From contig VBEC01000076.1 of the NCBI GenBank assembly GCA_005883615.1, forward strand, positions 1-64,000: 64,000 nucleotides of DNA. Direction: 5' to 3'. This stretch comes from Chloroflexota bacterium (lineage in GTDB: Bacteria > Chloroflexota > Limnocylindria > Limnocylindrales > CSP1-4). The translations under genes and the position numbers were made by a program. Below the pieces are notes generated by a model that saw nothing but the letters and a program-made list of their open reading frames with translations, did no database searches and was not told where the DNA came from. This document shows positions 16,091-26,246 of the stretch, piece by piece (within the stretch, counting starts at the first letter, position 1; every line of letters begins with the position of its first letter).

Positions 16091-17287
16091 ATGGCCAAGA
16101 AGAAGTTCGAGCGCACCAAGCCGCACGTGAACATCGGCACGATCGGCCATATCGACCACGGCAAGACGTCGCTCACCGCGGCGATCACCAAGTACCTGGC
16201 CATGAAGGGCGGCTCCGAGTACCGCGCCTTCGAGTCGATCGACAACGCGCCCGAGGAGCGCGAGCGGGGGATCACCATCGCGATCGCCCACGTCGAGTAC
16301 GAGACCGACGCGCGCCACTACGCCCACGTCGACTGCCCCGGCCACGCCGACTACATCAAGAACATGATCACCGGCGCCGCCCAGATGGACGGCGCGATCC
16401 TCGTCGTCGCCGCGACCGACGGGCCGATGCCCCAGACCAAGGAGCACATCCTCCTCGCGCGCCAGGTGGAGGTGCCCTACATCGTCGTGTTCCTCAACAA
16501 GGTCGACGCGGTCGACGACCCGGAGCTGCTCGACCTGGTCGAGCTCGAGGTGCGCGAGCTGCTGTCCAAGTACCAGTTCCCGGGCGACGACATCCCCTTC
16601 GTGCGCGGCTCGGCGCTCAAGGCGCTCGAGGCGCCCGATGACCCGGCCAACGCGGCCTACGCGCCCATCAAGGAGCTGATGGACGCGGTCGATTCCTACA
16701 TCCCGACCCCCGAGCGGGCGATCGACAAGCCCTTCCTCATGCCGGTCGAGGACGTCTTCGGCATCAAGGGCCGGGGCACCGTCGCGACGGGGCGCATCGA
16801 GCGCGGCATCGTGAAGGTCGGCGACGAGGTCGAGCTCGTCGGGGTCAAGCCCAACCGCAAGGTCGTGGTGACCGGCGTGGAGATGTTCAAGAAGCTGCTC
16901 GACGAGGGCCGCGCGGGCGACAACGTGGGCTGTCTCATCCGGGGCATCGAGCGCGACGAGATCGAGCGCGGCCAGGTCCTGGCCAAGACGGGCTCGGTCA
17001 AGCCGCACACCAAGTTCAGTGCCCAGGTGTACGTGCTCACCAAGGAGGAGGGCGGCCGCCATACCCCCTTCTACAACGGCTACCGGCCGCAGTTCTACCT
17101 GCGCACCACCGACGTCACCGGCGCCATCGGCCTGCCCGAGGGTGCCGAGATGATCATGCCCGGCGACAACGTCGAGATGACCGTCGAGCTCATCACCCCG
17201 ATCGCCCTCGAGACCGGCCAGCGCTTCGCCATCCGCGAGGGTGGCCGCACGGTCGGTGCCGGGGCCATCACCAGCATCACCGAGTAA
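16091..17287 (+). CDS. tuf: Elongation factor Tu, copy 2
   Basis: A complete 398-residue EF-Tu. ATG follows an AGGAG site. The P-loop is GHIDHGKT (19-26), switch I ends in EERERGITI, switch II is DCPGHADYI and guanine recognition uses NKVD. Domains 2 and 3 follow to [11 protein letters not shown]. It is nearly identical to the copy at the start of the window: Gly and Thr here replace Ala and Ser there. It is the last gene of the rpsL operon, and rpsJ starts four bases after the stop. Confidence 0.98.
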   Translation: MAKKKFERTKPHVNIGTIGHIDHGKTSLTAAITKYLAMKGGSEYRAFESIDNAPEERERGITIAIAHVEYETDARHYAHVDCPGHADYIKNMITGAAQMDGAILVVAATDGPMPQTKEHILLARQVEVPYIVVFLNKVDAVDDPELLDLVELEVRELLSKYQFPGDDIPFVRGSALKALEAPDDPANAAYAPIKELMDAVDSYIPTPERAIDKPFLMPVEDVFGIKGRGTVATGRIERGIVKVGDEVELVGVKPNRKVVVTGVEMFKKLLDEGRAGDNVGCLIRGIERDEIERGQVLAKTGSVKPHTKFSAQVYVLTKEEGGRHTPFYNGYRPQFYLRTTDVTGAIGLPEGAEMIMPGDNVEMTVELITPIALETGQRFAIREGGRTVGAGAITSITE

Positions 17288-17296
17288 CGCGATGGC
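16774..17296 (+). repeat. tuf repeat, copy B
   Basis: Partner of bases 1-523 with three mismatches. The right boundary is exact: after GTAACGCGATGGC the sequences diverge into rpsJ here and rpmG in copy A. Both downstream genes therefore begin with the same ATGGC and the same four-base spacer. Confidence 0.95.
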
Positions 17297-17600
17297 AAAG
17301 CAGCGGATCAGGATCCGCCTCAAGGCATATGACCACCGGCTGCTCGACCAGTCGGCGGCCCAGATTGTCGAGACGGCCCAGCGAACGGGCGCCGACGTCG
17401 TCGGTCCCGTGCCGCTGCCTACGCGCATCGAAAAGTTCACCGTTCTCCGCTCGCCGTTCATCGACAAGGACAGCCGGGAGCAGTTCGAGATCCGCACGCA
17501 CAAACGGCTCGTGGACATCCTGGATCCAAGCTCGAAGACGGTCGACGCCCTCATGCGCCTGTCACTGGCCGCTGGCGTCGATATCGAGATCAAGATGTGA
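17292..17600 (+). CDS. rpsJ: 30S ribosomal protein S10
   Basis: A 102-residue S10, also known as NusE, a partner of NusB/NusG in antitermination. ATG 17292 gives [20 protein letters not shown], the standard beginning. [19 protein letters not shown] and [14 protein letters not shown] are family signatures. It is the first gene of the S10 ribosomal operon, here linked directly to tuf, so no separate S10 promoter is evident. Confidence 0.97.
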   Translation: MAKQRIRIRLKAYDHRLLDQSAAQIVETAQRTGADVVGPVPLPTRIEKFTVLRSPFIDKDSREQFEIRTHKRLVDILDPSSKTVDALMRLSLAAGVDIEIKM

Positions 17601-17736
17601 TGAACGCCCAGGAGCCAGTCATCGCCGTCCAGCCGGTACAGGGCAAGGCGGCGACGAGCACGCGAGCGAGCGCACTTGGCCCGTGCGTGAGCGAGTGTGC
17701 GCAGGAGCCAACGCAGGCATGGGCCCGGTGACGGCG

Positions 17737-18345
17737 ATGAGCATTGGATTGATTGGGCGCAAGGTCGGCATGACCTCCGTCTTCCAGGACGACGGCACGA
17801 TGGTGCCGGTCAGCGTCGTGGCGGTGGAGCCCAACACGATCACCCGCCTGCGTACCACGCTGCGTGACGGCTACACGGCCGTGCAGCTCGGCATCGAGCC
17901 CAGCAAGCGCCTGTCCAAGCCCGAGAGCGGCCAGCTGGGCGACCTGCCCAAGGTCGCGACGATCCGCGAGTTCCGCGTGGACAGCGTGGACGACTACGAG
18001 GTCGGCCAGACGCTCGACGTCAGCCTGTTTGCCGCCGGTGACCTGGTCGACGTGACGGGCGTTTCGAAGGGTAAGGGCTTCGCCGGCCACATCAAGCGCC
18101 ACCACTTCAAGCGCGGGCCCAAGACGCACGGCTCGGACCACCATCGGGAGCCCGGCTCGATCGGGCCGGGCACGACGCCCGGCAGGGTCTACAAGGGCAT
18201 GCGCATGGCCGGCCACATGGGCGACCAGGGCGCAACTATCAAGAAGCTGCGCGTCGTGCGGACAGACCCGGAGCGGAACCTCGTCCTCGTCAAGGGGACG
18301 CTGCCCGGCTCGCGCAACGCCCTCATCCTGCTGAAGAAGGCCTGA
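17737..18345 (+). CDS. rplC: 50S ribosomal protein L3
   Basis: A 202-residue L3, an early-assembly protein near the peptidyl transferase centre. I chose ATG 17737 because [20 protein letters not shown] matches the family N terminus; an in-frame ATG at 17719 would add six residues and is closer to a GGAG. The signature [20 protein letters not shown] is present, then the basic extension to ALILLKKA. The 136 bases between rpsJ and this start hold nothing recognisable. Confidence 0.95.
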   Translation: MSIGLIGRKVGMTSVFQDDGTMVPVSVVAVEPNTITRLRTTLRDGYTAVQLGIEPSKRLSKPESGQLGDLPKVATIREFRVDSVDDYEVGQTLDVSLFAAGDLVDVTGVSKGKGFAGHIKRHHFKRGPKTHGSDHHREPGSIGPGTTPGRVYKGMRMAGHMGDQGATIKKLRVVRTDPERNLVLVKGTLPGSRNALILLKKA

Positions 18346-18347
18346 CG

Positions 18348-18971
18348 ATGCCTGAGACCACCCTCTACGACCGGACCGGAACGGCCGTCGGCAGCGTCGA
18401 TCTCGCCGACGAGCTGTTCGCCGCGCCCGTCAACGGGGCCGTCCTGCACCAGGCGGCGGTGGCCCAGCTCGCCGGGCGGCACCTGGGCACCCACGACACC
18501 AAGACGCGCGGGGAGGTTCGCGGCGGTGGCCGCAAGCCGTATCGCCAGAAAGGCACCGGGCGCGCTCGGCAGGGCTCCATCAGGGCCCCGCACTATGCGG
18601 GCGGTGGCGTGGTCTTCGGGCCTCATCCACGCTCGTACGAGCAGCGACTGCCGCGAAAGATGAAGCGCCTTGCGTTGCGCGGCGCGTTGACCGCGAAGCT
18701 GGCTGACGGCGCGATCCGGGTCATCGACCGGTTCGGGCTCGAGGAGATCAAGACGCGCGATCTGCTCAGCATCCTGGCCGCCCTGCGTGCCGACGGGCGG
18801 GTTCTGGTCGTCGCCCCAGCTACGGACGAGAGGCTCATCCTGTCGGCCCGCAACCTGCCCGAGGTCGAGGTGATCCTCGCCGATTCACTCAACGTGGTGG
18901 ATCTGTTGAACGCGGACGTGGTCCTCATCGAGCAGCCCGCCCTGGCGCGGATGTCGGAGGTGTACGCGTGA
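18348..18971 (+). CDS. rplD: 50S ribosomal protein L4
   Basis: A 207-residue L4, whose loop lines the nascent-peptide exit tunnel. The tunnel loop is clear: [20 protein letters not shown] and [20 protein letters not shown]. The globular part continues to [22 protein letters not shown]. It starts two bases after rplC, and its stop overlaps the GTG of rplW. In other bacteria L4 regulates the S10 operon; no leader site could be identified here. Confidence 0.96.
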   Translation: MPETTLYDRTGTAVGSVDLADELFAAPVNGAVLHQAAVAQLAGRHLGTHDTKTRGEVRGGGRKPYRQKGTGRARQGSIRAPHYAGGGVVFGPHPRSYEQRLPRKMKRLALRGALTAKLADGAIRVIDRFGLEEIKTRDLLSILAALRADGRVLVVAPATDERLILSARNLPEVEVILADSLNVVDLLNADVVLIEQPALARMSEVYA

Positions 18972-19291
18972 CCGACCTGTCCGCGCACGAGGTCATCGTC
19001 CGGCCGGTGATCACCGAGAAGGCAATCGACCTGTCCAACCGGGAGCCCATCCACCGCTACACCTTCCAAGTGCATCCCGACGCCAACAAGATGCAGATCA
19101 AGGCGGCGGTGGAAGAGCTCTACAAGAAGGAGAACGTGACGGTCGTCGCCGTCAACGTCCTGACCACGCACCGCAAGGAGAAGCGCCGCGGAACGCGACG
19201 CGGCCGGATCTCCGGCTACACGACCCCCTGGCGCAAGGCCATCGTCACCCTGGCGTCCGGCCAGAAGATCGAGTTCTTCGAGGGAGTCTGA
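18968..19291 (+). CDS. rplW: 50S ribosomal protein L23
   Basis: A 107-residue L23 located at the exit tunnel, a docking site for trigger factor and SRP. The GTG start overlaps the rplD stop by four bases (GTGA), indicating translational coupling. Signature segments are [35 protein letters not shown] and the basic loop [14 protein letters not shown]. It ends [15 protein letters not shown]. Length is slightly above the usual 95-100 residues. Confidence 0.95.
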   Translation: MTDLSAHEVIVRPVITEKAIDLSNREPIHRYTFQVHPDANKMQIKAAVEELYKKENVTVVAVNVLTTHRKEKRRGTRRGRISGYTTPWRKAIVTLASGQKIEFFEGV

Positions 19292-19293
19292 CG

Positions 19294-20121
19294 ATGCCGC
19301 TGCGCAGCTACAAGCCGACCTCGCCGGGCCTCCGCGGCATGACGCGCTCGACCTTCGAGGAGATCACGACCCGCGAGGCGTACAAGCCGCTGCTCGAGCC
19401 CCAGAAGCGGCCGTCCGGCCGCAACAACGCGGGCCGTCTCACCGTGCGTCATCGCGGCGGTGGCGAGAAGCAGCACTACCGCCGGATCGACTTCAAGCGC
19501 GACAAGCACGGCGTGCCGGCGCGGCTTGCGACGATCGAGTACGACCCGAATCGGTCGGCGCGGATCGGCCTGCTCCACTATCGGGACGGCGACAAGCGCT
19601 ACATGCTCCTGCCGCACGGTCTCAGGGTTGGCGACGTTGTCCTCGCCGGCCCGACGGCCGAGGCGCGCGTGGGCAACGCGCTACCGATCTCCAATATCCC
19701 CCTCGGCACCACCATCCACAACATCGAGCTCGTGCCCGGCCGGGGCGGCCAGATCGTCCGTTCGGCCGGCGCCGCCGCGCAGCTGCTGGCCAAGGAAGGC
19801 GAGTTCGCCCAGGTGCGCATGCCGTCGGGCGAGGTCCGCCGGCTGTCGGTGAAGTGCATGGCCACGGTTGGCCAGGTCAGCAACCTCGATCACGAAAACC
19901 AGAACCTGGGCAAGGCGGGCCGTGCTCGCCACCTGGGCCAGCGCCCGGAAGTCCGGGGCGTGGCGATGACCCCGCGCGACCACCCGCATGGTGGCGGCGA
20001 GGGCAAGTCGCCCACCGGGATGCCGCCGAAGACGCCGTGGGGCAAGCCGGCCATGGGCTATCGCACGCGGCGAGCCAAGACAACGGGGCGCCTCATCGTC
20101 CGCTCCCGGCATCGCAAGTAG
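19294..20121 (+). CDS. rplB: 50S ribosomal protein L2
   Basis: A 275-residue L2, a large rRNA-binding protein required for peptidyl transferase assembly. It begins [19 protein letters not shown]. The C-terminal signature [20 protein letters not shown] carries the conserved histidine of the DHPHGGGEG motif. The end, [13 protein letters not shown], is typical. Length is normal. It lies two bases after rplW. Confidence 0.97.
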   Translation: MPLRSYKPTSPGLRGMTRSTFEEITTREAYKPLLEPQKRPSGRNNAGRLTVRHRGGGEKQHYRRIDFKRDKHGVPARLATIEYDPNRSARIGLLHYRDGDKRYMLLPHGLRVGDVVLAGPTAEARVGNALPISNIPLGTTIHNIELVPGRGGQIVRSAGAAAQLLAKEGEFAQVRMPSGEVRRLSVKCMATVGQVSNLDHENQNLGKAGRARHLGQRPEVRGVAMTPRDHPHGGGEGKSPTGMPPKTPWGKPAMGYRTRRAKTTGRLIVRSRHRK

Positions 20122-20133
20122 GGGAGGTAAGGC

Positions 20134-20418
20134 ATGTCCCGTTCCGTCAAGAAAGGCTGGTTCGTCGAAGAGCGGCTCAAAGGCCGCGTCGAAGACATGA
20201 ACAAGCGCAACGAGAAGAAGGTCGTCAAGACCTGGTCTCGCGCGTCCGTCGTCTTCCCCGACTTCATCGGCCACACCATTGCCGTCTACAACGGCAAGAA
20301 GCACATCCCGGTCTACGTGTCCGAGAACATGGTCGGACATCGCCTCGGTGAGTTCGCGCCGACCCGCACCTTCCGCGGGCATGGCAAGCACACCGAGCGA
20401 TCGACCTCGTTGAAGTAG
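20134..20418 (+). CDS. rpsS: 30S ribosomal protein S19
   Basis: A 94-residue S19 of the small-subunit head. ATG follows [28 protein letters not shown] differs slightly from the common RSLKKGPFV, with Trp replacing Pro. The conserved [14 protein letters not shown]-like segment reads [14 protein letters not shown], and the end is [20 protein letters not shown]. Length is normal. Confidence 0.96.
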   Translation: MSRSVKKGWFVEERLKGRVEDMNKRNEKKVVKTWSRASVVFPDFIGHTIAVYNGKKHIPVYVSENMVGHRLGEFAPTRTFRGHGKHTERSTSLK

Positions 20419-20433
20419 GAGCAGGCGTTACCT

Positions 20434-20772
20434 GTGCGCGTATCCGCAACCGCCAAGTACATCCGCGGCTCGACCCGCAAGACGCACCTGATCACCCGTT
20501 CGATCATCGGCAAGCGCGTCGAGGAGGCCGCGGCAGCGCTGCGCTTCATGCCTCAGCACGCCGCACGCGACGTCGCCGCGGTGCTCAAGAGCGCGACCGC
20601 GAACGCAGAAAACAATCACAACCTGTCGGCGGAGGACCTGTTCGTCGCCGAGGCCCATGCCAATGAGGGCCCCACGATGAAGCGGTTCCAGCCGCGAGCA
20701 CAGGGTCGGGCATTCCCGATCCACAAGCCGATGACGCACATCACCGTCATCGTCGAGGACCGGGAGGCCTAG
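20434..20772 (+). CDS. rplV: 50S ribosomal protein L22
   Basis: A 112-residue L22, whose beta hairpin lines the exit tunnel. GTG start with a TAGGAG site. The family features are KTHLITRSIIGKRVEEA, HAARDVAAVLKSATANAE and the hairpin/termination signature GPTMKRFQPRAQGRAFPI. I saw no deletion in the hairpin of the type linked to macrolide resistance. It is followed two bases later by rpsC. Confidence 0.96.
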   Translation: MRVSATAKYIRGSTRKTHLITRSIIGKRVEEAAAALRFMPQHAARDVAAVLKSATANAENNHNLSAEDLFVAEAHANEGPTMKRFQPRAQGRAFPIHKPMTHITVIVEDREA

Positions 20773-20774
20773 CC

Positions 20775-21452
20775 ATGGGACACAAGGTCCATCCGTACGG
20801 CTTCCGGCTGGGTGTCTCGCGCACCTGGACGGCCAAGTGGTACCGCGACAAGGAATACACCGAGCTGCTCCAGGAGGACATCGCCATCCGGACGCTCGTG
20901 GCACGCCGGCTCGCCAACGCGAGCGTGAGCATGGTCGAGATCGAACGGGGCATTAACCACGTCACGGTCACCATCCACACGGCCAAGCCGGGCATCGTCA
21001 TCGGGAAGGGCGGCGCCAACGTCGAGGTCCTGCGGCAGCAGATCGGCGCGCTGTCGAAGAGCAAGGTGAAGCTGGAGATCAAGGAGATCCGCCAGCCTGA
21101 GCTCGACGCCTACCTCGTCGCAACGAACATCGCCCAGCAGCTGAGCCGCCGAATCGCCTTCAAGAAGGCGATGAAGCAGTCGATCCAGCGAACCATGAAG
21201 GCCGGCGCCAAGGGCGTGAAGATCGCCGTGGCTGGTCGCCTGGGCGGTTCCGAGATGGGCCGTCGCGAGTGGGACAAGGAAGGCCGCATCCCGCTCGGGA
21301 CGCTGCGCGCCGACATCAGCTACGGCCAGGTCCACGCGCACACGACGTACGGCCGGATCGGCGTCAAGGTCTGGATCTACCGCGGTGACGTGGCCCCCGA
21401 GCGCACGCCGCCCCAGCTCGCGGCCGTGGGCGCGGCTGCGGGAGGGGCGTGA
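20775..21452 (+). CDS. rpsC: 30S ribosomal protein S3
   Basis: A 225-residue S3 at the mRNA entry channel. The start MGHKVHPYGFRLGVSRTW is standard. The KH RNA-binding domain contains PGIVIGKGGANVEVLRQQI. The C-terminal domain has RRIAFKKAMKQSIQRTM and GRLGGSEMGRREW, ending in a short Ala/Gly tail. rplP starts four bases downstream. Confidence 0.97.
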   Translation: MGHKVHPYGFRLGVSRTWTAKWYRDKEYTELLQEDIAIRTLVARRLANASVSMVEIERGINHVTVTIHTAKPGIVIGKGGANVEVLRQQIGALSKSKVKLEIKEIRQPELDAYLVATNIAQQLSRRIAFKKAMKQSIQRTMKAGAKGVKIAVAGRLGGSEMGRREWDKEGRIPLGTLRADISYGQVHAHTTYGRIGVKVWIYRGDVAPERTPPQLAAVGAAAGGA

Positions 21453-21455
21453 GCC

Positions 21456-21893
21456 ATGCTCATGCCTCGGCGCGTGAAGCACCGCAAGGTCATGCGCGGC
21501 CGCATGTCCGGCCTGGCCAAGGGCGGTCACAGCGTCGCCTTCGGCGACTACGGTCTCGCCACGCTCGAGCCGGCCTGGATCACCAGCCGGCAGATCGAGG
21601 CCGCGCGGCGGGCGATGACCCGCTCGGTCAAGCGTGGCGGCAAGATCTGGATCCGGATCTTCCCGGACAAGCCGGCGACCAAGAAGCCGGCCGAGACCCG
21701 GATGGGCTCGGGCAAAGGCGCGCCCGACCACTGGGTCGCGGTCGTCAAGCCGGGCAGGATCCTGTTCGAGATGGCCGGGATCGGCCACGACGAGGCCGTC
21801 GAAGCGATGCGCCTGGCCTCGCACAAGCTGCCGGTGTCGACCCGCGTGGTCGCCCGGGAAGGCGTCAGGGAGGCGGGCTCGGATGGACATTGA
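21456..21893 (+). CDS. rplP: 50S ribosomal protein L16
   Basis: A 145-residue L16 near the A-site tRNA elbow. [19 protein letters not shown] is the normal start. Signatures are [16 protein letters not shown] and [19 protein letters not shown]. Its last 11 bases overlap the start of rpmC, suggesting coupled translation. Length is slightly longer than the usual 137-141. Confidence 0.97.
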   Translation: MLMPRRVKHRKVMRGRMSGLAKGGHSVAFGDYGLATLEPAWITSRQIEAARRAMTRSVKRGGKIWIRIFPDKPATKKPAETRMGSGKGAPDHWVAVVKPGRILFEMAGIGHDEAVEAMRLASHKLPVSTRVVAREGVREAGSDGH

Positions 21894-22089
21894 CAAGGTC
21901 CGGGCCATGTCGGACGCGGAGCTCGAGGAGGCTCTCCGGGAGGCCAAGCAGGACCTCTGGGGGGCGCGATTCGCGCTGTCGACGAGGCAGCTGAAGGACT
22001 ACAGCAGCATCCCAACGGCACGACGGACGATTGCGCGGATCCTCACGGTCCAGCTCGAGCGCCGCACCGAGCGGGCCCGAACGGCTTGA
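21883..22089 (+). CDS. rpmC: 50S ribosomal protein L29
   Basis: A 68-residue L29 next to L23 at the tunnel exit. ATG 21883 lies inside the end of rplP and gives [20 protein letters not shown]. The typical L29 helix pair follows: [20 protein letters not shown], then [15 protein letters not shown]. The longer upstream reading in this frame is only the shadow of rplP. Confidence 0.93.
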   Translation: MDIDKVRAMSDAELEEALREAKQDLWGARFALSTRQLKDYSSIPTARRTIARILTVQLERRTERARTA

Positions 22090-22102
22090 CGGAGATCACG
22101 CG

Positions 22103-22585
22103 ATGACAGGAGCACCCACCACCGTGAACGGCAAGCGGAAGACGAAAGTCGGCCGCGTCGTCAGCGACAAGATGGACAAGACGATCGTCGTGTCCGTCGA
22201 GCGCCTGGCACGCCACCGGCTGTACAAGCGGGTCATCCGCTTGACGACAAAGTTCAAGGCTCATGACGAGGCCAACGATGCCCACGTCGGCGACACCGTG
22301 CTCATCGAGGAGTCGCGGCCGCTCTCGGCAACAAAGCGCTGGCGGCTGATCGAGGTCGTGACGCGGGCGGGCGAGCAGGCCGGCGAGCAGATCCTGGCCG
22401 AGGAGGCCGCCACGGAAGAAGCGATCCATGGCGCGGCTCACCCTGGCCGCCATCAGGCCGGCGCGGAGGCCCGTCCGGAGGCGAGCGCGTCCGACGCCGA
22501 GGCCGATGCGGGCCCCGCGGATGGCGGCGCGCCCAACGCCGCGGCGGACGAATCAAAGCCCGTCCCTGCTGAGAGGCAGGGATGA
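22103..22585 (+). CDS. rpsQ: 30S ribosomal protein S17 with C-terminal extension
   Basis: An S17 of 160 residues, against the usual 80-90. The OB-fold core spans about residues 12-90: [56 protein letters not shown]. The remaining 70 residues ([18 protein letters not shown] to PVPAERQG) are Ala/Glu/Pro/Asp-rich, probably disordered and acidic. The stop overlaps the rplN start (ATGA). The ATG is preceded by GGAG. Confidence 0.95.
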   Translation: MTGAPTTVNGKRKTKVGRVVSDKMDKTIVVSVERLARHRLYKRVIRLTTKFKAHDEANDAHVGDTVLIEESRPLSATKRWRLIEVVTRAGEQAGEQILAEEAATEEAIHGAAHPGRHQAGAEARPEASASDAEADAGPADGGAPNAAADESKPVPAERQG

Positions 22586-22950
22586 TCCAGCAGCAGACCC
22601 GCCTCAAGGTGGCCGACAACACGGGCGCCCGGACGATCCAGTGCATCCGGGTCATGGGCCGCTCCCAGAAGACCTCGGCGGGGGTCGGTGACGTCATCAT
22701 CGCCAGCGTCAAGCAGGCCATTCCGAACGCCGCCGTCAAGAAGGGCGACGTGGTTCGGGCGGTCGTCGTGCGCACCGCCAAGGAGTACGGCCGGGTCGAC
22801 GGCAGCTACATCCGCTTCGACGAGAACGCGGCCGTCCTGATCAACAACCAGGGCAACCCGCGCGGGACGCGCATCTTCGGCCCGGTTGCCCGCGAGCTGC
22901 GCGACCGCAACTACATGAAGATCGTGTCGCTCGCGCCGGAGGTGCTGTGA
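22582..22950 (+). CDS. rplN: 50S ribosomal protein L14
   Basis: A 122-residue L14, a subunit-interface protein and docking site of silencing factor Rsf[21 protein letters not shown] is the family start. [20 protein letters not shown] and [20 protein letters not shown] are diagnostic. The ATG overlaps the rpsQ stop by four bases; the TGA overlaps the rplX ATG by one. Confidence 0.98.
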   Translation: MIQQQTRLKVADNTGARTIQCIRVMGRSQKTSAGVGDVIIASVKQAIPNAAVKKGDVVRAVVVRTAKEYGRVDGSYIRFDENAAVLINNQGNPRGTRIFGPVARELRDRNYMKIVSLAPEVL

Positions 22951-23399
22951 TGCCTCGCGTGACCGCCCCCCGCGTGACCAAGGTGCCCGAGATCCGAACC
23001 GGCGACACCGTGGTAGTCCTGGCAGGCAAGGATGCCGGCAAGCGCGGCGTTGTGGAGCGCGTCCTGCGCGACCCCAAGGGACGCCTGATGGGCGCCCGCA
23101 AGGCGTGGCAGTCTAGCTCACCGCTGGCCGAGGCCACCGTGGTCGTCACGGGCCTGAACATCGCCAAGCGCCACCAGAAGGGCCGCCCGCCGCGGCCGGA
23201 TCAGGCCACCACCGGTCGCGTGCCGGCGTCCCAGATGGGCGGCATCATCGACATCGCCCAGCCGATGGCCATCAGCAAGGTCATGCTGGTCTGCCCCGAG
23301 TGCTCGGAGCCGACGCGGATCGGCCACGTCCGGCTGTCGACCGGCGGCCGCGTGCGAGTCTGCCGCAACGGACATCAGCTCGAGGAGAAGAACGCGTGA
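22950..23399 (+). CDS. rplX: 50S ribosomal protein L24, enlarged form
   Basis: A 149-residue L24, one of the assembly-initiating proteins; most are about 105. The KOW motif is [20 protein letters not shown] (18-37). An insertion of about 19 residues ([19 protein letters not shown]) separates it from [17 protein letters not shown] zinc-ribbon-like end follows: [16 protein letters not shown] and VRVCRNGH, giving three Cys and one His as possible ligands. ATG 22950 overlaps the rplN stop. Confidence 0.94.
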   Translation: MPRVTAPRVTKVPEIRTGDTVVVLAGKDAGKRGVVERVLRDPKGRLMGARKAWQSSSPLAEATVVVTGLNIAKRHQKGRPPRPDQATTGRVPASQMGGIIDIAQPMAISKVMLVCPECSEPTRIGHVRLSTGGRVRVCRNGHQLEEKNA

Positions 23400-23938
23400 C
23401 CAGCCGGCTACAGCAGCGCTACGGCACCGAGATCGCGCCCGCCCTCGCCAAGCAGTTCTCCTATCGAAACACGATGGAAGTCCCGCGCGTGGCCAAGGTC
23501 GTCGTGAACATCGGCCTCGGCGAGGCCCTCCAGAACGCCAAGGCGATCGACGCCGCGGTGGGGGACCTGGCCCTGATCACGGGGCAGAGGCCGATCGTGA
23601 CGCGCGCGCGCCGCTCGATCGCGCAGTTCCGCCTGCGCACCGGCAACCCGATCGGCGCGAAGGTGACCCTGCGCGGCGAGCGGATGTGGGACTTCCTCGA
23701 TCGCCTCACCAGCCTGGCCTTGCCGCGCATCCGGGACTTCCGCGGAGTGCCTGCGAAGTCTTTCGACGGGCGCGGCAACTTCTCCCTGGGACTGCGCGAG
23801 CAGCTCGCGTTCCCTGAGATCGATTACGACAAGGTGGACCGTCTCCGCGGGCTGGAGATCAGCATCGTGACGACGGCGAAGACCGATGAGGAATCGAAGC
23901 GCCTGCTCGAGCTCATCGGCATGCCCTTCGCCTCGTAG
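23396..23938 (+). CDS. rplE: 50S ribosomal protein L5
   Basis: A 180-residue L5 that binds 5S rRNA and contacts P-site tRNA. The GTG start overlaps the rplX stop (GTGA). Landmarks are [39 protein letters not shown] and [13 protein letters not shown], then [20 protein letters not shown]. It ends in [18 protein letters not shown]. Normal length, no anomalies. Confidence 0.97.
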   Translation: MTSRLQQRYGTEIAPALAKQFSYRNTMEVPRVAKVVVNIGLGEALQNAKAIDAAVGDLALITGQRPIVTRARRSIAQFRLRTGNPIGAKVTLRGERMWDFLDRLTSLALPRIRDFRGVPAKSFDGRGNFSLGLREQLAFPEIDYDKVDRLRGLEISIVTTAKTDEESKRLLELIGMPFAS

Positions 23939-23956
23939 GCGCGGGGAGGAGAGATC

Positions 23957-24142
23957 ATGGCCAAGAAGTCACTCATCGCAAAAGCCAAGCGCCCGTCCAA
24001 GTTCAAGGTTCGGGCGTACCACCGCTGCACCGTTTGCGGACGTCCGCGCGGGTTCATGCGTCGGTTCGCGCTATGCCGGATCTGTTTCCGCGAGCGTGCG
24101 CTCGTCGGTGAGCTGCCGGGTGTCACGAAGTCGAGCTGGTAA
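23957..24142 (+). CDS. rpsN: 30S ribosomal protein S14, zinc type
   Basis: A 61-residue short S14. The two zinc-binding pairs are CTVC (positions 24-27) and CRIC (40-43). The sequence [20 protein letters not shown] and the end [10 protein letters not shown] match type Z proteins of Gram-positive and related phyla. ATG follows GGGGAGGAG. The presence of the zinc form argues against a proteobacterial source. Confidence 0.97.
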   Translation: MAKKSLIAKAKRPSKFKVRAYHRCTVCGRPRGFMRRFALCRICFRERALVGELPGVTKSSW

Positions 24143-24151
24143 GGGACACCA

Positions 24152-24550
24152 ATGAACATCTCCGATCCCATCGCGGACATGCTCACAAGGGTTCGCAATG
24201 CCTCCCGCGCGCACCACACCGAGGTCATCGTGCCGGCGTCGCGCACGAAGCGCGAGATCGCCCGAATCCTGAAGGAAGAGGGCTTCATCGCCGAGGTCGG
24301 CGAAGAGCGCCAGGGTCCGACGATCGTCCTCCGGCTCACCCTCAAGTATGTCGACGGCAAGGCGCCGGTCATGTCGGGTCTCAAGCGGATCAGCAAGCCC
24401 GGCCTGCGCGTATATGCGCGCAAGACGGAGATCCCGAGGGTGCTGGGCGGCCTGGGCCTCGTCATCGTGAGCACGAGCCAGGGGATCATGACCGGCCAGC
24501 AGGCAAAGCGGGCGCAGCTCGGCGGGGAAGTCCTCGCCTACGTCTGGTAG
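24152..24550 (+). CDS. rpsH: 30S ribosomal protein S8
   Basis: A 132-residue S8, a central-domain rRNA binder. [20 protein letters not shown] is standard. The C-terminal signature [20 protein letters not shown] is complete. In enterobacteria S8 autoregulates the spc operon at the rplE region; no such site was identified here. ATG follows GGGA nine bases after rpsN. Confidence 0.97.
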   Translation: MNISDPIADMLTRVRNASRAHHTEVIVPASRTKREIARILKEEGFIAEVGEERQGPTIVLRLTLKYVDGKAPVMSGLKRISKPGLRVYARKTEIPRVLGGLGLVIVSTSQGIMTGQQAKRAQLGGEVLAYVW

Positions 24551-24555
24551 AGCGC

Positions 24556-25107
24556 ATGTCCCGAATCGGACGTCTGCCCATCGCGGTTCCCAGCGGCGTC
24601 GAGGTGACGATCGAGGGTCCGCGGATCGCCGTGTCCGGCCCGAGGGGCAAGCTCGAGCGCGCCTTGCCGGCCGAGATGCGCGTGGAGCGCCAGGACGGCA
24701 CGATCGTCGTTTCGCGACCGAGCGATGCCAAGCACCATCGCGAGCTGCACGGCCTCACCCGGACCCTCGTGGCGAACATGGTCACCGGCGTCACGGCTGG
24801 CTATCGCAAGGGCCTCGAAATCACCGGCGTCGGCTATCGCGCCCAGAAAATCGGCGAGAAGCTCCAGCTCAGCCTTGGCTACAGCCACCCGGTCGAGATC
24901 GAGCCTCCCCCGGGCATCAGCTTCGAGCTCGAGAACCCCACCCGGCTGGCCGTTGTTGGGATCGACAAGGAGCTCGTCGGGCAGGTCGCAGCCGCCGTTC
25001 GAGCGAGCCGGAAACCCGAGCCGTACAAGGGCAAAGGTGTCCGCTACGCCGGCGAGCAGGTCCGCCGCAAGGCGGGCAAGGCCGGCAAGATCGGCGCCAA
25101 GAAGTAG
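24556..25107 (+). CDS. rplF: 50S ribosomal protein L6
   Basis: A 183-residue L6 near the sarcin-ricin loop, built from two related alpha/beta repeats. It starts [20 protein letters not shown]. The repeat boundary is near residue 82 ([19 protein letters not shown]). The C-terminal signature [20 protein letters not shown] is intact. It starts five bases after rpsH. Confidence 0.97.
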   Translation: MSRIGRLPIAVPSGVEVTIEGPRIAVSGPRGKLERALPAEMRVERQDGTIVVSRPSDAKHHRELHGLTRTLVANMVTGVTAGYRKGLEITGVGYRAQKIGEKLQLSLGYSHPVEIEPPPGISFELENPTRLAVVGIDKELVGQVAAAVRASRKPEPYKGKGVRYAGEQVRRKAGKAGKIGAKK

Positions 25108-25137
25108 TAACCACGCACAGGTGAGGACAGCACGAGC

Positions 25138-25500
25138 ATGAGCCAGGTCGCCACTCGCGGCGCCGCCCGACAGAAGCGCCACGACCGCATCCGCCTCACG
25201 CTGGCGGGTACGGCTGCGCGACCGCGGCTGGCAGTCTTCCGTAGCCTGAATCACATCTACGCACAGGTCATCGACGACGCATCCGGGCGGACGCTCGCGG
25301 CGGCTTCCTCGACCGAGTCGGAGCTGCGTCGCACGGGCAAGAAGAAGACCGAGGAAGCGGCGGTAGTCGGCCGCCTGCTCGCCGAGCGCGCCAAGTCGGC
25401 TGGCGTTGCCAGCGTCGTTTTCGATCGAGCCGGGTTCCGGTACCACGGGCGGATCAAGTCGCTCGCCGATGCCGCCCGCGAAGCCGGCCTGCAGTTCTGA
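25138..25500 (+). CDS. rplR: 50S ribosomal protein L18
   Basis: A 120-residue L18, a 5S rRNA-binding protein of the central protuberance. [40 protein letters not shown] and the C-terminal [20 protein letters not shown] are diagnostic. ATG follows GTGAGGACAG. It lies 30 bases after rplF and 16 before rpsE. Length is normal. Confidence 0.97.
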   Translation: MSQVATRGAARQKRHDRIRLTLAGTAARPRLAVFRSLNHIYAQVIDDASGRTLAAASSTESELRRTGKKKTEEAAVVGRLLAERAKSAGVASVVFDRAGFRYHGRIKSLADAAREAGLQF

Positions 25501-25516
25501 TCGAAGGGAGCACCAC

Positions 25517-26050
25517 GTGGCCAGGATCGACCCGAACAAGCTGACGCTCGAAGAGCGCGTCGTCCAGATCAACCGCGTCGCCAAGGTCGTCAAGGGCGGC
25601 CGACGCTTCTCGTTCAGCGCAGTGGTCGTCGTCGGCGACGGGGCCGGCCACGTGGGAGCGGGCCTTGGCAAGGCCGGCGAAGTGCCCGAAGCGATCCGCA
25701 AGGGCGTCGAGGACGCCAAGAAGAACCTGATCAAGATTCCGATGGTCGGGACGACGATCCCCCATGAGATCCGTCAGCAGTTCAGCGCCAGCAGGGTCAT
25801 GCTCAAGCCCGCTTCGCAGGGCACCGGCGTGATTGCCGGCGGATCGGTGCGCGCCGTGGTCGAGGCGGCCGGGATCCGGGACATCCTGGCCAAGACGCAC
25901 GGGTCGACGAACCCCGTCAACGTCGTCCGCGCGACGCTCGAGGGCCTGCGCCGCCTCCGCTCGGCTGAGGAGCGGTCCGCCGAGCGTGGCGTCACCCTGC
26001 GTTCGTTCATCGCCGGCCAGCCCGGCCCGGAGTCAAGCGATGGCCGGTAG
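25517..26050 (+). CDS. rpsE: 30S ribosomal protein S5
   Basis: A 177-residue S5, involved in accuracy and mRNA helicase activity. GTG 25517 follows [27 protein letters not shown] and [20 protein letters not shown] form the double-stranded RNA-binding-like N-terminal domain. [19 protein letters not shown] lies in the C-terminal domain. Its end overlaps rpmD by 11 bases. Confidence 0.97.
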   Translation: MARIDPNKLTLEERVVQINRVAKVVKGGRRFSFSAVVVVGDGAGHVGAGLGKAGEVPEAIRKGVEDAKKNLIKIPMVGTTIPHEIRQQFSASRVMLKPASQGTGVIAGGSVRAVVEAAGIRDILAKTHGSTNPVNVVRATLEGLRRLRSAEERSAERGVTLRSFIAGQPGPESSDGR

Positions 26051-26246
26051 GCTGCGGGTCACCCAGATCAAGAGCACGATCAGCCACGTCGCTCGGAACC
26101 GCGCGACCGTGCGGGCGCTCGGCCTTCACCACATCGGCGATACGGTCGAGGTGCCCGACAACGACGCCTCGAGGGGCATGGTCCGCCAGGTGCGTTTCCT
26201 CGTGACCGTGGAGGAGCTTCCCGCAGAGGGATCGGAGAAGCCATGA
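26040..26246 (+). CDS. rpmD: 50S ribosomal protein L30
   Basis: A 68-residue L30, slightly longer than the usual 58-62. ATG 26040 sits inside the end of rpsE and gives [39 protein letters not shown] followed by [12 protein letters not shown] completes the fold. The overlaps at both ends (rpsE before, rplO after by four bases) suggest tight translational coupling. Confidence 0.94.
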   Translation: MAGRLRVTQIKSTISHVARNRATVRALGLHHIGDTVEVPDNDASRGMVRQVRFLVTVEELPAEGSEKP

